A stretch of DNA of 52,398 nt from Promethearchaeota archaeon (GTDB lineage Archaea > Asgardarchaeota > Lokiarchaeia > Sigyniarchaeales > SOKP01), in NCBI GenBank assembly GCA_019057865.1, contig JAHLWP010000032.1, forward strand, positions 1 through 52,398. Reading direction: 5' to 3'. Below, one piece after another: positions 44,214 to 52,398 of the stretch. Below the pieces are notes generated by a model, which ran no database searches, was not told where the DNA came from, and was given only the letters and a program-made list of their open reading frames with translations. Positions within the stretch are counted from its first letter, which is position 1, and every line of letters begins with the position of its first letter. A program made the position numbers and the translations under genes.

Positions 44214-44636
44214 ATGCCTAAACCAAACATAGACAATAGAGACAAAACTTTAATTTCCATGATAGCTGGTAGTACTTCAGATAAAGAAGTTTACGAAAAA
44301 ACGGAGAAAGTTTTAAAAGAAAATAATATAAAGTACGATCTTCAAATTATTTCTGCTCATCTAGATCCTGAAAAATTGGATGAATATATAAAGAATTGTG
44401 AATCGTTAATCTATATTGCTATAGCAGGATTATCAGCAGCTTTACCTGGTGTAATTGCTTCTAAAACAGATAAACCAGTGATTGGAGTACCAGTTAGTGC
44501 TAAATTAGGTGGATTAGATGCATTATTATCAATAGTTCAAATGCCTCCAAGAGTTCCTGTGGCTTGTGTAGGAATAGATCGAGGTGAAAACGCTGCATAC
44601 TTGGCAGTTAGAATTCTAAATCTTCTAAAAAAATAA
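44214..44636 (+). CDS. purE: PurE-type aminoimidazole ribonucleotide carboxylase/mutase
   Basis: 140 residues. AGSTSDKEV and [13 protein letters not shown] at the N terminus match the PurE active site (GSxSD and SAHR; here Arg is replaced by Leu), then [17 protein letters not shown] (normally GxAAHLPG; here LSAALPG lacks the catalytic His), [20 protein letters not shown] and [11 protein letters not shown]. The fold is clear, but the two substitutions at SAHR and AAHLPG are unusual and may alter the reaction. It starts an apparent operon with rpiA (gap 14 bases). Confidence 0.78.
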   Translation: MPKPNIDNRDKTLISMIAGSTSDKEVYEKTEKVLKENNIKYDLQIISAHLDPEKLDEYIKNCESLIYIAIAGLSAALPGVIASKTDKPVIGVPVSAKLGGLDALLSIVQMPPRVPVACVGIDRGENAAYLAVRILNLLKK

Positions 44637-44650
44637 ATTGATTGATAATT

Positions 44651-45358
44651 ATGTCTAAAGAGTTAATAGAAATCGGAAAGAAAAATGCTGCTACAAAAGC
44701 AGTAGGAGAAAATGTTAAAAAAAATATGATTATAGGAATTGGAAGTGGTTCAACAATCGTTTATGCCATAGAAATAATTGTTGAAATGAATCGAAAAGAA
44801 CTTTTAAACGTAAAATGCATTCCTTCTTCTTATCAATCTTACCAATTGATTTTAAATAATGGATTAGAATTAGCTTCAATGGATCAATATCCTGAAATTG
44901 ATTTGGTTATAGATGGTGCTGATGAAATTGATAAAAATCTTAATTTGATTAAAGGAGGAGGAGGTTGTTTGGTCCAAGAAAAGATTTTAGCCTCGAATTC
45001 TAAAAACTTAGTCATTATCGCGGATTTTAGAAAAAATTCGGAAAAATTGGGTATGAATTGGAAAAAAGGAGTGCCAATTGAAGTGATTCCTATGGCTTAT
45101 GTTCCGTTAATGAAAAAATTAGAAAAAATGGGGGGAAAACCCATTCTCCGAATGGCTCAATCAAAAAGTGGACCTTTAATTACTGATAATAGTAATTTTA
45201 TAATTGATGTAGATTTTGGAATAATAGATAATCCTGTAGTACTAAATAATAAAATTCTGCCAATACCAGGTGTAGTTGACACAGGATTTTTTATAAATAT
45301 GGCTTCTAAAGCATATATAGGACAAAAAGACGGAAAAGTCTTAGTCCTACAAAAATAA
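44651..45358 (+). CDS. rpiA: Ribose 5-phosphate isomerase A
   Basis: 235 residues from ATG at 44651 (TTG at 44642 would add three). IGIGSGSTIVYAIE (phosphate loop), LVIDGADEIDKNLNLIKGGG (catalytic Asp/Lys) and CLVQEKILASNSKNLVIIAD with the catalytic Glu all match the family. It interconverts ribulose 5-phosphate and ribose 5-phosphate, making PRPP precursor. Pairing with purE fits nucleotide synthesis. Confidence 0.93.
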   Translation: MSKELIEIGKKNAATKAVGENVKKNMIIGIGSGSTIVYAIEIIVEMNRKELLNVKCIPSSYQSYQLILNNGLELASMDQYPEIDLVIDGADEIDKNLNLIKGGGGCLVQEKILASNSKNLVIIADFRKNSEKLGMNWKKGVPIEVIPMAYVPLMKKLEKMGGKPILRMAQSKSGPLITDNSNFIIDVDFGIIDNPVVLNNKILPIPGVVDTGFFINMASKAYIGQKDGKVLVLQK

Positions 45359-45393
45359 TAAAAATTAAAATTTTTAATTAGTTTCTTCTTTTT

Positions 45394-48300
45394 CTACAAA
45401 AATTTAAGGGATTCTCCACAATATGGGCAGAATTTCTTAGCTATCTCTATATGATGTCCACAGAATGGACAAAAGATACCTTTCCCTTGTTGTAAACTAT
45501 GTAATGGAGTAATGGTCTCATAAGCTTCATCATCACCATATATTTTCCGTTGTTCCTCAATTGGTGCTTGATAATAATATTCTTGATAATCAGGTTGAGA
45601 AACTCTTTTATATTTATTCCTTCTTGTAAAATAAATTCCAAGGCTAACTATAACTACAACTGCAGCTATTGCTATAACGATTAAAAGAATCATAGAGATA
45701 TCTAATGGTTCTTCAGATATTTTCAAGATAATTACAAATTCTTCATATCCGCCTTCACTATCGTAAACCGTAATTAATAATATCCCTAAATATCCCTTAT
45801 TAGTGGACATATCAAAACTGGCTGCTGTGGATTTAGATTTTGTCCCAGCGATTGAATTATATTCCATTGTATTTGGAATTGTAAAAGACCCAACATGTTT
45901 ATCTAAAGTAGATTGATAATTAATCTCATTAACTACTATAGATGATGGAAATATGATAATAATAAATCCATCATCTGTCACAGAACAAATGAAGAGGTTT
46001 ACAAAGATTCTCATATCTGCATTATCATCTTCATAATTAACAGAATCAGAAACAGCGATTTCAAAATTAAATTTAATTCCCTGATTAACAGAATATACAT
46101 ATGACCCTAAATCTGAATGAGTTTCATCAAAAGTTACGGTACCTCCACCTTTATAACTAAAAATAGAGCTAGATTCTAGAAATTCTGGTGGATTATTAAC
46201 AATTTCAAAAGCTTGTCTGGGCGACATAGGATTAGTATAATTGGAGTTGGTTGGTAAAATGTAAAACACAGCATAACCAGATGGATCTGTTGGTTCAGGA
46301 TCGTATGTTTCTCTATAAAAATTAGTTGAAAGAACATTACTAAATGTTAGGGTTTTGTTTACTGATTGTTTAGTATTGTAAAAAGAATCAGGGTATATAG
46401 TTAAATAACCCTCTATATCTCCATATGTAGATTTGTCTAACTCAGCGGTTAAGGTTATCGATTGAAAGTTTGCTCTTGTTATTTCTTTTACATTAGTTTC
46501 TAAATAGTTAATTTTAGGGACTTCATTAGTATCATAAAAAAGAATTTTGGAAGATTTGCTGTAAATTGTTGATCCAATTGTTACATTTACTTCTATTGTG
46601 TAAGGTACATAACTGGGGTTAGGCAAATTAAAACTATAATTAAAATATATACCATATTCTTCCAAAGAAGTATTTAAGGCGATACTCCTAAAGTATGAAT
46701 CATTATTAAAACTCAAAGTTAAAGAACTATAATCGGCATAAGTTATTGGAAATTCTGATGTTTGGTTCTTCAAATATATGGTTAAATCAATTTGCGAATT
46801 AGATGTTCTTTCAGAATACATACCAATATTGATTGAAACCTCATCTTCAGAGAAAAAATAATCCATTATATTCATTAATAAATTTTGATGATCTTGGGAG
46901 TAATTCGATAACTTATATTCGTTGAAGATCCAATGTAAATCTCCAAAAGCTATAAACCGTCCTGTATCACTTCCATTATAAATAGCAGCGACAGTTTTAC
47001 CATCAATTGAGGCAATTGATTCCGCATTAATCCCTAAATTAAAAGTATTTCCATATTCCCAAATAAATTTATTTACATCTTTGAAAATTAATGTATTATT
47101 GAAATTTGTAACATCTTGAGAACTTACAGTATTACCAATCCCCAACCAGTTATCATTCATCACATTCTCTTCATTAATTTGAATATCTAACTGTAATTCT
47201 TTAAATAAATAATTAATATTTTCCAAAATTAAATCTTGAAAACGAGTTCCTAGAAAGAGGAGATTGCCACCATCATCAAAATAATTATTAAGATTTTCTA
47301 TTTCTAACGTACTATATGGCAAAACTGGATTTTGTAATATAATTAAATCGTATTGTGCTAATCTTTCTTCAGTTAATAACGAATTACTCGTGTCTTTATC
47401 ATAATCAGGTGTCCAATACTCCATACCATAATCAATTGATATATTTAAATCAGATAAATCAGCCATAACCTCATAAAAACCCATTTGGTAAAATGAAGAG
47501 TTTGGAAACCAATCATTCAATCCATGATACGATTCCATTAATATATTATGCTCAGGTAATCGAATATCTAACGAAACATTAACAGTATCATATATTTCAC
47601 TTCCATTAGTTAAATTTAATTGAAAATTTTTAATACCAGGAATTGCATCTTCATTAATTTTTACATCTAATTCAATAAAATCAATTCCAGAATTAGTAAA
47701 ATTTATAGTTAACTTATCAAGAGAAAATGAAACACCTTCAATTACACTTGGTACATCTATATTAAAAGAGTTATTTTTACCAGAAATGACCGTTAAATTA
47801 AATTTTTGATGATCTCCTGGAAAATGTAATAGATCGTATGGTTTAATGGGTATATTATCAGGATAAATCTTGGAAATATTGTTATAATCTGTTTCTAAAC
47901 CATTTAAATACTCTAGAGAAGCAGATACATTAATTAAACCTAACCCTGATTTAAGAAAATCATCTTCCTCTTCACTTGAAAGCTTTTTTGCCCCTTCCAA
48001 TAGAGCTATCCTAGCTGATTCGGGTGAAAGGTTAGGAAAGGCATCTAGTAAAACCGCTAATGCACCTGAAACCACAGGACAAGACATACTAGTTCCACTT
48101 AGAGGTATATAATCAGCATCTCCAGAAAAATCGAAATAGTCTCCTATATAAAGCATTTCTTTTGAAATAATGGAATCTTTAGCATTTGCAGATATAATGT
48201 CAACTCCAGGAGCAACAACATCTGGGTAATTTAAATAATTAAATGTTGGTCCCCAACTACTAAAATATGCTAACCTATTTTTTACATCTGTAGCCCCTAC

Positions 48301-49392
48301 TGATATTACATCAATACCAGAAGCTGGTGTTGACCCCGTGAAATATTCCGGACCAGAATTACCTGCTGATGCTACAAAAATAACTCCATAGTCCTTCTTA
48401 GCATTTGATATTGCCTGAGTGATTGAATCAGAAATGATTGGATAACCCCCACCAAAACTCATTGAAATAATATCCGCTCCAGCTCCTCCTGAGACAACTG
48501 GTTCAGAACACCATTCAATAGCACTGATTATATCTCCTTCTGCTAATCCAGAGGCATTACCGGCTCTAGCATTTATTAACATTACCCCTGGCGCAACTCC
48601 TTTATATTCTCCTGAAGATCCACCTCCATTGCCACCAATTATACCACCAACATGAGTACCATGTCCAATGTCATCATTATAATTTAAATAACTCTCATCA
48701 GTCACGAAATTTCTGTTTTCAACGATATTTAAATCAGGATGATCATATATTCCGGTATCAATAACAGCAACTCTTACACCAGAACCATTATAAGATAAAT
48801 CTTCTGCCCCAATGGCCGATAACCACCAATTAGGGTAAGAATCTTTACTTAAAGCATTTATTTGAGGAGAAGTCTCTATAATATAAGGATTCTGATACAT
48901 CTCTGACTTGTATATTCGTTGAATTGCTTTGAAGTCTTTTAAAACATCCATTTCTTCTATAAGTTCGTACACATTTAATTTTAAATAGATCGCAGAAATT
49001 ATATCATAATTGTTTATTATTTCGTAATTGTTAAAGATTGAATCTATTGTCTCAACCCTTTTATCCCTACTAATCTTATCGTCAAAATGAATAATAATTT
49101 TCACTTTTTGAAGACTATTTTGCTTCTGCAAATAGAAACTTTGTAAGAAATTCTTTAGCGAATTATCAAAAATAGTAGATTCCTCCTCTCTATATGACTC
49201 TGAATTTAAATTCACAAAATCTAAATCCTCGGCTTGAGAAGAAGGCAAGAGTTCTAAGTTAAAAGTATCTATTTGATTTAAATTAGAGTTTTCATAATTA
49301 TAATATCCCAATCTGTTTAAAGAGATAAACTGAGAGCCAATAAATGCAACAAATAGAATTAAAACAAGACTTTTATTTTTGAATTTTATCAT
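45394..49392 (-). CDS. Giant membrane-anchored subtilisin-like protease with zinc-ribbon tail
   Basis: About 1332 residues from ATG at 49392 (GTG 49401 is possible). N-terminal signal or anchor (KSLVLILFVAFIGSQF), a propeptide with VKIIIHFDD, and the S8 catalytic domain: RVAVIDTG (D212), GHGTHVGG (H244), oxyanion ASAGNSGPE and SGTSMSCPVVSG (S435). Several Asn-rich beta domains follow, one with a THUA/glutamine-amidotransferase-like look (DLIILQNPVLPYS). Then a C-terminal transmembrane helix (about 1243-1268) with RRNKYKR and a cytosolic zinc ribbon CPFCGHH...CPYCGES. The protease is outside, the zinc ribbon inside. Confidence 0.88.
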   Translation of the reverse strand: MIKFKNKSLVLILFVAFIGSQFISLNRLGYYNYENSNLNQIDTFNLELLPSSQAEDLDFVNLNSESYREEESTIFDNSLKNFLQSFYLQKQNSLQKVKIIIHFDDKISRDKRVETIDSIFNNYEIINNYDIISAIYLKLNVYELIEEMDVLKDFKAIQRIYKSEMYQNPYIIETSPQINALSKDSYPNWWLSAIGAEDLSYNGSGVRVAVIDTGIYDHPDLNIVENRNFVTDESYLNYNDDIGHGTHVGGIIGGNGGGSSGEYKGVAPGVMLINARAGNASGLAEGDIISAIEWCSEPVVSGGAGADIISMSFGGGYPIISDSITQAISNAKKDYGVIFVASAGNSGPEYFTGSTPASGIDVISVGATDVKNRLAYFSSWGPTFNYLNYPDVVAPGVDIISANAKDSIISKEMLYIGDYFDFSGDADYIPLSGTSMSCPVVSGALAVLLDAFPNLSPESARIALLEGAKKLSSEEEDDFLKSGLGLINVSASLEYLNGLETDYNNISKIYPDNIPIKPYDLLHFPGDHQKFNLTVISGKNNSFNIDVPSVIEGVSFSLDKLTINFTNSGIDFIELDVKINEDAIPGIKNFQLNLTNGSEIYDTVNVSLDIRLPEHNILMESYHGLNDWFPNSSFYQMGFYEVMADLSDLNISIDYGMEYWTPDYDKDTSNSLLTEERLAQYDLIILQNPVLPYSTLEIENLNNYFDDGGNLLFLGTRFQDLILENINYLFKELQLDIQINEENVMNDNWLGIGNTVSSQDVTNFNNTLIFKDVNKFIWEYGNTFNLGINAESIASIDGKTVAAIYNGSDTGRFIAFGDLHWIFNEYKLSNYSQDHQNLLMNIMDYFFSEDEVSINIGMYSERTSNSQIDLTIYLKNQTSEFPITYADYSSLTLSFNNDSYFRSIALNTSLEEYGIYFNYSFNLPNPSYVPYTIEVNVTIGSTIYSKSSKILFYDTNEVPKINYLETNVKEITRANFQSITLTAELDKSTYGDIEGYLTIYPDSFYNTKQSVNKTLTFSNVLSTNFYRETYDPEPTDPSGYAVFYILPTNSNYTNPMSPRQAFEIVNNPPEFLESSSIFSYKGGGTVTFDETHSDLGSYVYSVNQGIKFNFEIAVSDSVNYEDDNADMRIFVNLFICSVTDDGFIIIIFPSSIVVNEINYQSTLDKHVGSFTIPNTMEYNSIAGTKSKSTAASFDMSTNKGYLGILLITVYDSEGGYEEFVIILKISEEPLDISMILLIVIAIAAVVVIVSLGIYFTRRNKYKRVSQPDYQEYYYQAPIEEQRKIYGDDEAYETITPLHSLQQGKGIFCPFCGHHIEIAKKFCPYCGESLKFL

Positions 49393-49554
49393 AGGATACA
49401 CATGTTAGTTTATGTATTTATTTGTTCTTTTAATATCCTAAAAACATAATTTTTTAAAAAATTATATATTCTAATATTCTAGAAGAATCACGGTAATTTA
49501 AGGGCAAATTTCATACTTTGAATAGAGATTAAAGGGATATTTAACAGTAGTGAT

Positions 49555-49911
49555 TTATGGATTTAAAAATTGTTGTAATGCATTATACAAACTTTTATTT
49601 TTTGCTTTCACATCTGCTGCTATTTCAGCTAAATATTGCTCAGCATCTCCCCCCGAAATTTCGTCTGGAATAGAGCTAACATGATAATAGTCATCGTTAT
49701 GCATAATAATTTTTATTACCTTGAATGTTCGATGTCTTACAAGCTCAATATTTCTAACCTCATCTCTATTGATTTCAAATGAACTTTTTTTACCTTTAAG
49801 GAGGATTTTATCTGCATTAGTAGTTAGCGTACCTTTGTCCCAATACTTACGTGAAATTGAAGCAATTCCTTTTATTTTTCCTTTACCAAAATTAACATCA
49901 CGCTTTATCAA
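49555..49911 (-). CDS. PH/GRAM-like small protein
   Basis: 118 residues. Strands TLTTNADKILLKGKKSSFEI, VRNIELVRHRTFKVIKIIM and DYYHVSSI plus a C-terminal helix (DAEQYLAEIAADVKAKNK) resemble a bacterial PH or GRAM domain. Function not known. It is encoded upstream of the protease gene on the same strand (gap about 160 bases). Confidence 0.5.
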   Translation of the reverse strand: MIKRDVNFGKGKIKGIASISRKYWDKGTLTTNADKILLKGKKSSFEINRDEVRNIELVRHRTFKVIKIIMHNDDYYHVSSIPDEISGGDAEQYLAEIAADVKAKNKSLYNALQQFLNP

Positions 49912-50185
49912 GATCTATCACCTTATAGGGGAAAATCAACATAGAAATTATTTTTTGAATTTCCCTTATTAAGATATAATAGTTAATTAATTCAAAAAAC
50001 CTTATAAATACACATCATTTTCAAATTCTGCTTTTAAGAGTAATGATTATAATTTAATTATTAGAATAAATACAATTCCAACTAATATTAAGAAACCTGA
50101 ATAAGATAATATTTAAATGAATTCAGTAATAATCAGATATTCTCTATAATTGAATATTTTCTGTAGAATTATATATTTTGTGTAG

Positions 50186-50488
50186 ATGAAAAGTACAGGA
50201 CATACCAAAATTGAAGGAAGAATCGTAGATGTACGAACTGGAGAACGGAAGATAAGCCGTAGCTATACGTACGGGTACATGTCTTTACGAGTGTTAGTAG
50301 AGTCCGAGTATTATTCTGTGCTGGTGAGTACTTCGAAACTTAACCAGTACGGGTTCATACCGAAAGTGGGGCAATGGATTCGAGTAGAAGGACGTCTTTC
50401 ACGCAACCAAGATGAGTTTTACGACCCTTCCTTATCTCATATAACTCTTCTTGAACATATCGAGCAGCCAAAAAGAAAAATTGAATAA
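50186..50488 (+). CDS. OB-fold-like protein
   Basis: 100 residues. IEGRIVDVRTGERK, YMSLRVLVESEYYSVLVSTS and GQWIRVEGRLSRNQDEFYDP look like the five strands of an OB fold, as in nucleic-acid-binding (RPA/tRNA_anti-like) proteins. It ends KRKIE. G/C content is somewhat higher than its neighbours. Possible single-strand binding protein; not confirmed. No ribosome site; probably leaderless. Confidence 0.5.
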   Translation: MKSTGHTKIEGRIVDVRTGERKISRSYTYGYMSLRVLVESEYYSVLVSTSKLNQYGFIPKVGQWIRVEGRLSRNQDEFYDPSLSHITLLEHIEQPKRKIE

Positions 50489-50648
50489 ACTCTTGAAATT
50501 TGAGATTTTTCAAACTCTATTGGGGTTTTAAATGTCATCTTAGTTAAGATAATTTAAATAGACTTTAATCATAATATTTATAATTTTTTTAATATATTTG
50601 TGATTGTACTTATTATAATTAAAAAATAAACAACTAGAGGGAGAATTA

Positions 50649-51212
50649 ATGGTTAAAGAACATTTAAAAGTTGAGAATGCTGCAATAAAATTAGGCTTTA
50701 TGAACTTTCCTTTAACGGTTTTATATGGGAAACCTAAATCATTTAGACATAGAACGTCGGGCTTAGATAAAACTCTTGAGTTTGTTGGGTTATATGGATC
50801 TACTTCAGGATTTATTACAGATACTGCAAGGGTTATAATTTGGATGTTAGAATTAAAGTATCAACTTAAGCCCGAAAAGCTGAAAAACATCAATAAACCT
50901 TCTGAAAAACCTCGGTTTTTCTTTGGGTATGGTATTGAGAAGAAAGTACATAAGTATTATATTCTTGCTCCTACAAAAAAATTATACATTGAACTCAATA
51001 ATAGAGCGGGATTTACCATGAAAAAGCACGGATTTCAGTTAAAAATCTATTCTTCAGAAGAAGAGCATAAGTATAACATTGCGGAATTTATTAATGAAGC
51101 ATATGGTGGAATTCTTAATCATGTTGATAATTGGGAACATATAGAAGAATATTTTAATGTGAACTCTGAGGAATGTATTAGAAATTGGAATTCAATCTTA
51201 GAAAAGTCTTAA
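50649..51212 (+). CDS. Hypothetical protein, 187 residues
   Basis: Start supported by GAGGGAGA (50637-50644). Mixed alpha/beta protein, rich in Lys and Tyr, with KPRFFFGYGIEKKVHKYYIL and YGGILNHVDNWEHIEEYF. No family recognised. No membrane segment. Several aromatic/basic clusters might bind nucleic acid, but this is a guess. A strongly base-paired element follows 80 bases later. Confidence 0.5.
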   Translation: MVKEHLKVENAAIKLGFMNFPLTVLYGKPKSFRHRTSGLDKTLEFVGLYGSTSGFITDTARVIIWMLELKYQLKPEKLKNINKPSEKPRFFFGYGIEKKVHKYYILAPTKKLYIELNNRAGFTMKKHGFQLKIYSSEEEHKYNIAEFINEAYGGILNHVDNWEHIEEYFNVNSEECIRNWNSILEKS

Positions 51213-51292
51213 AAATAAAATATTTTTTTTTTCGAGACTGATCGGAGTTTTAAATACTTATAGATATAGTATAGCTTATAAAAAAGTGAAAT

Positions 51293-51386
51293 TATGGTGA
51301 GATTGCTTCTTGGGATATTACCTTTTTTTAACGAGCAACCTTGTTGTCCCAGACAAAGTTCTTGAAGAATATCCCCTCTCACCATA
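51293..51386 (+). ncRNA. Putative structured RNA (long interrupted hairpin)
   Basis: TATGGTGAGA (51293-51302) pairs perfectly with TCTCACCATA (51377-51386). Inside, after a 9-base bulge on the left and one base on the right, GGGATATT (51312-51319) pairs with AATATCCC (51368-51375), and the apical 48 bases include a small TTGTC-CCA-GACAA stem-loop. That is 18 perfect pairs in 94 bases within otherwise AT-rich sequence. A TATA-like TTTAAATACTTA (51248-51259) is a suitable distance upstream, and T-poor, A-rich sequence follows. No known RNA class is recognised; the lack of ANA after the stem argues against an H/ACA guide. It could also be a miniature inverted-repeat element. Confidence 0.5.
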
Positions 51387-51589
51387 GTTTGTCCTTATAA
51401 AAAAAAGTTCTAAACTGAAATAAATTTTAAAAAAGGCTATCAATATAGGAATATTCAACAAATAGTGAATACAAGGTTACCAGAGTTGTTTAGCAACAAT
51501 CCCTTCTATTAGCAATTAATGGACTCCCGTTAATTAATCAATCATCTTTGAGATGAATACATTAAATACCTAAAAATTAAAATGCGAAA
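51387..51589 (+). other. Intergenic stretch after the structured element
   Basis: No gene seen. It contains a small hairpin TTGTT-TAGC-AACAA (51486-51499) in a locally GC-richer patch (GGTTACCAGAGTTG at 51474 on, ACTCCCG at 51523). It could be a second small RNA or the leader of the next gene. Confidence 0.3.
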
Positions 51590-52339
51590 ATGAGAATGTC
51601 AAATATAGGTGTTAGAAAAGAATTCCATGAAAGTGGGAAATATTTTCGAGTTGCTGCAATTTTAACGATTGTAAGCATCACCGCAGGAATAGCTGGTTTT
51701 ATAGCAATGATTTTTGTTTTCATTGCAATGGGGTGCCTTAAAAGGGCAAATTACACTTTAGATAACTCATCGTTACATGAATTTCGCTCAAAATACATCA
51801 GAGGATTTATATCAAGAATATGTGGTATGGTCGTCTTGATCACCGGAGTTGTTAACCTTGTTTTCTTTTTCTTTTTCTCAACCTCATTCCCTTTCTATAT
51901 CTCGCTCTATTTACCTATAATTCTTATGATATCGGGGTTAGTGTTAATATACGTAGGTGTGGCAGCTGAAATGAAAGCGTGGAAAAATCTGAAAATATTT
52001 TTTGAGAATAATTTTAAGATGTTTCCAGCTGATATATCTGAAGAGGCAATTAAGGGGTGCGATAAACTAAAAACAGGTACGCTCTTAAGCTCATTATGGT
52101 TTTTAATCATCCCGGCAATCATCGGCTTTATCTATCAAGTGAAAGGATATTTTATGCTCGCAACATTAAACAAATTGTCGACTTATGACGCTCCAGAATC
52201 TACAGAACTGCAAGCTTCCTTACCTAAACCTCAACCAGTAAACAACCTTGAACGAAAAATCAAATTTTGCCCAAATTGTGGAGCAAAATTATCTGCATTA
52301 GGAAAATTTTGTGCTTTATGCGGTTCAGAAATTAGCTAA
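51590..52339 (+). CDS. Four-helix membrane protein with C-terminal zinc ribbon
   Basis: 249 residues (or 247 from the second ATG). Four hydrophobic regions: about 20-52, 80-95, 99-125 and 165-190. The C-terminal end, after a Pro-rich linker, is a zinc ribbon FCPNCGAKLSALGKFCALCG. This 'membrane + double-zinc-ribbon' plan is frequent in Asgard and Thaumarchaeal genomes, also here at the end of the protease and of the ATPase at 12709. Function unknown. Confidence 0.65.
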   Translation: MRMSNIGVRKEFHESGKYFRVAAILTIVSITAGIAGFIAMIFVFIAMGCLKRANYTLDNSSLHEFRSKYIRGFISRICGMVVLITGVVNLVFFFFFSTSFPFYISLYLPIILMISGLVLIYVGVAAEMKAWKNLKIFFENNFKMFPADISEEAIKGCDKLKTGTLLSSLWFLIIPAIIGFIYQVKGYFMLATLNKLSTYDAPESTELQASLPKPQPVNNLERKIKFCPNCGAKLSALGKFCALCGSEIS

Positions 52340-52340
52340 A

Positions 52341-52351
52341 TTTTTTTTTTT
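52341..52351 (+). terminator. T-run terminator after the last gene
   Basis: Eleven T directly after the TAA, the typical archaeal oligo-T stop. Confidence 0.45.
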
Positions 52352-52398
52352 AATTTAGTATTTAAGTATTTATTTTTTTTTAATGTTTTTCCAATGAT

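Noticed and set aside
51293..51386. H/ACA guide RNA
   Set aside because: The internal loop is 9/1, not a two-sided pocket, and no ACA follows the lower stem.
1..52398. tRNA, rRNA and known guide RNA genes
   Set aside because: I searched by eye for T-arm (GGTTCRAAYCC-like) sequences and rRNA-like blocks and saw none; a tool search could still find a degenerate one.

Overview
The window is a very AT-rich archaeal chromosome fragment. Archaeal markers are TATA-box promoters placed for leaderless starts, a PAC2-family protein, the archaeoflavoprotein AfpA with a ferredoxin partner, a two-gene SufCB system, an ADP-forming acyl-CoA synthetase alpha subunit and T-run terminators. Long TPR proteins with an N-terminal winged helix, a longin-like protein, a TFIIB-like/HNH protein, a Regnase-type NYN nuclease and membrane proteins with a C-terminal zinc ribbon suggest an Asgard archaeon, most like Lokiarchaeia. 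This placement is inference from gene content; there is no rRNA, tRNA or ribosomal protein gene to test it.

Region 1 (1-14.9 kb) looks like an accessory island. It has a truncated NUMOD3-repeat protein and three different HerA/FtsK-superfamily ATPases (640-2586, 6167-8482, 12709-14409). Next to them are a large winged-helix/TPR protein, a Zc3h12a-type NYN ribonuclease set just ahead of a RecB/Cas4-like nuclease fused to a HerA motor, a longin-like protein, small proteins and several membrane proteins. The NYN + RecB-HerA pair is the best candidate for an undescribed nucleic-acid-processing or defence system. The membrane-anchored ATPase preceded by three membrane proteins could be a DNA- or protein-export machine.

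An IS630-family element (14921-16088, 14-bp terminal inverted repeats, transposase split by a -1 frame change) separates the island from a redox block (16.2-21.5 kb): AfpA, a tail-to-tail four-cluster ferredoxin that seems to start at AUU, a PAC2 protein, SufC-SufB, a peroxiredoxin-like protein and a winged-helix regulator.

From 22 to 36.5 kb come an AMP-forming acyl-CoA ligase, a VWA/HExxH protein and its probable MoxR-type AAA partner (9 kb apart), a cyclin-box/HNH/HTH protein, and a NosDFY-like export locus. That locus has a permease, a degenerate CPBP-like protein interrupted by an in-frame TGA, and one polypeptide joining an extracellular NosD beta-helix to a cytoplasmic ABC ATPase.

From 36.5 kb to the end the content is mostly housekeeping: gatC, ADP-forming acyl-CoA synthetase alpha, dUTPase, a GNAT, a TPR protein, a frameshifted dodecin, thiolase, purE-rpiA and a very large membrane-anchored subtilase. 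Then follow a PH-like and an OB-fold-like protein, an unknown protein, a strongly base-paired element that may be a small RNA gene (51293-51386), and a zinc-ribbon membrane protein.
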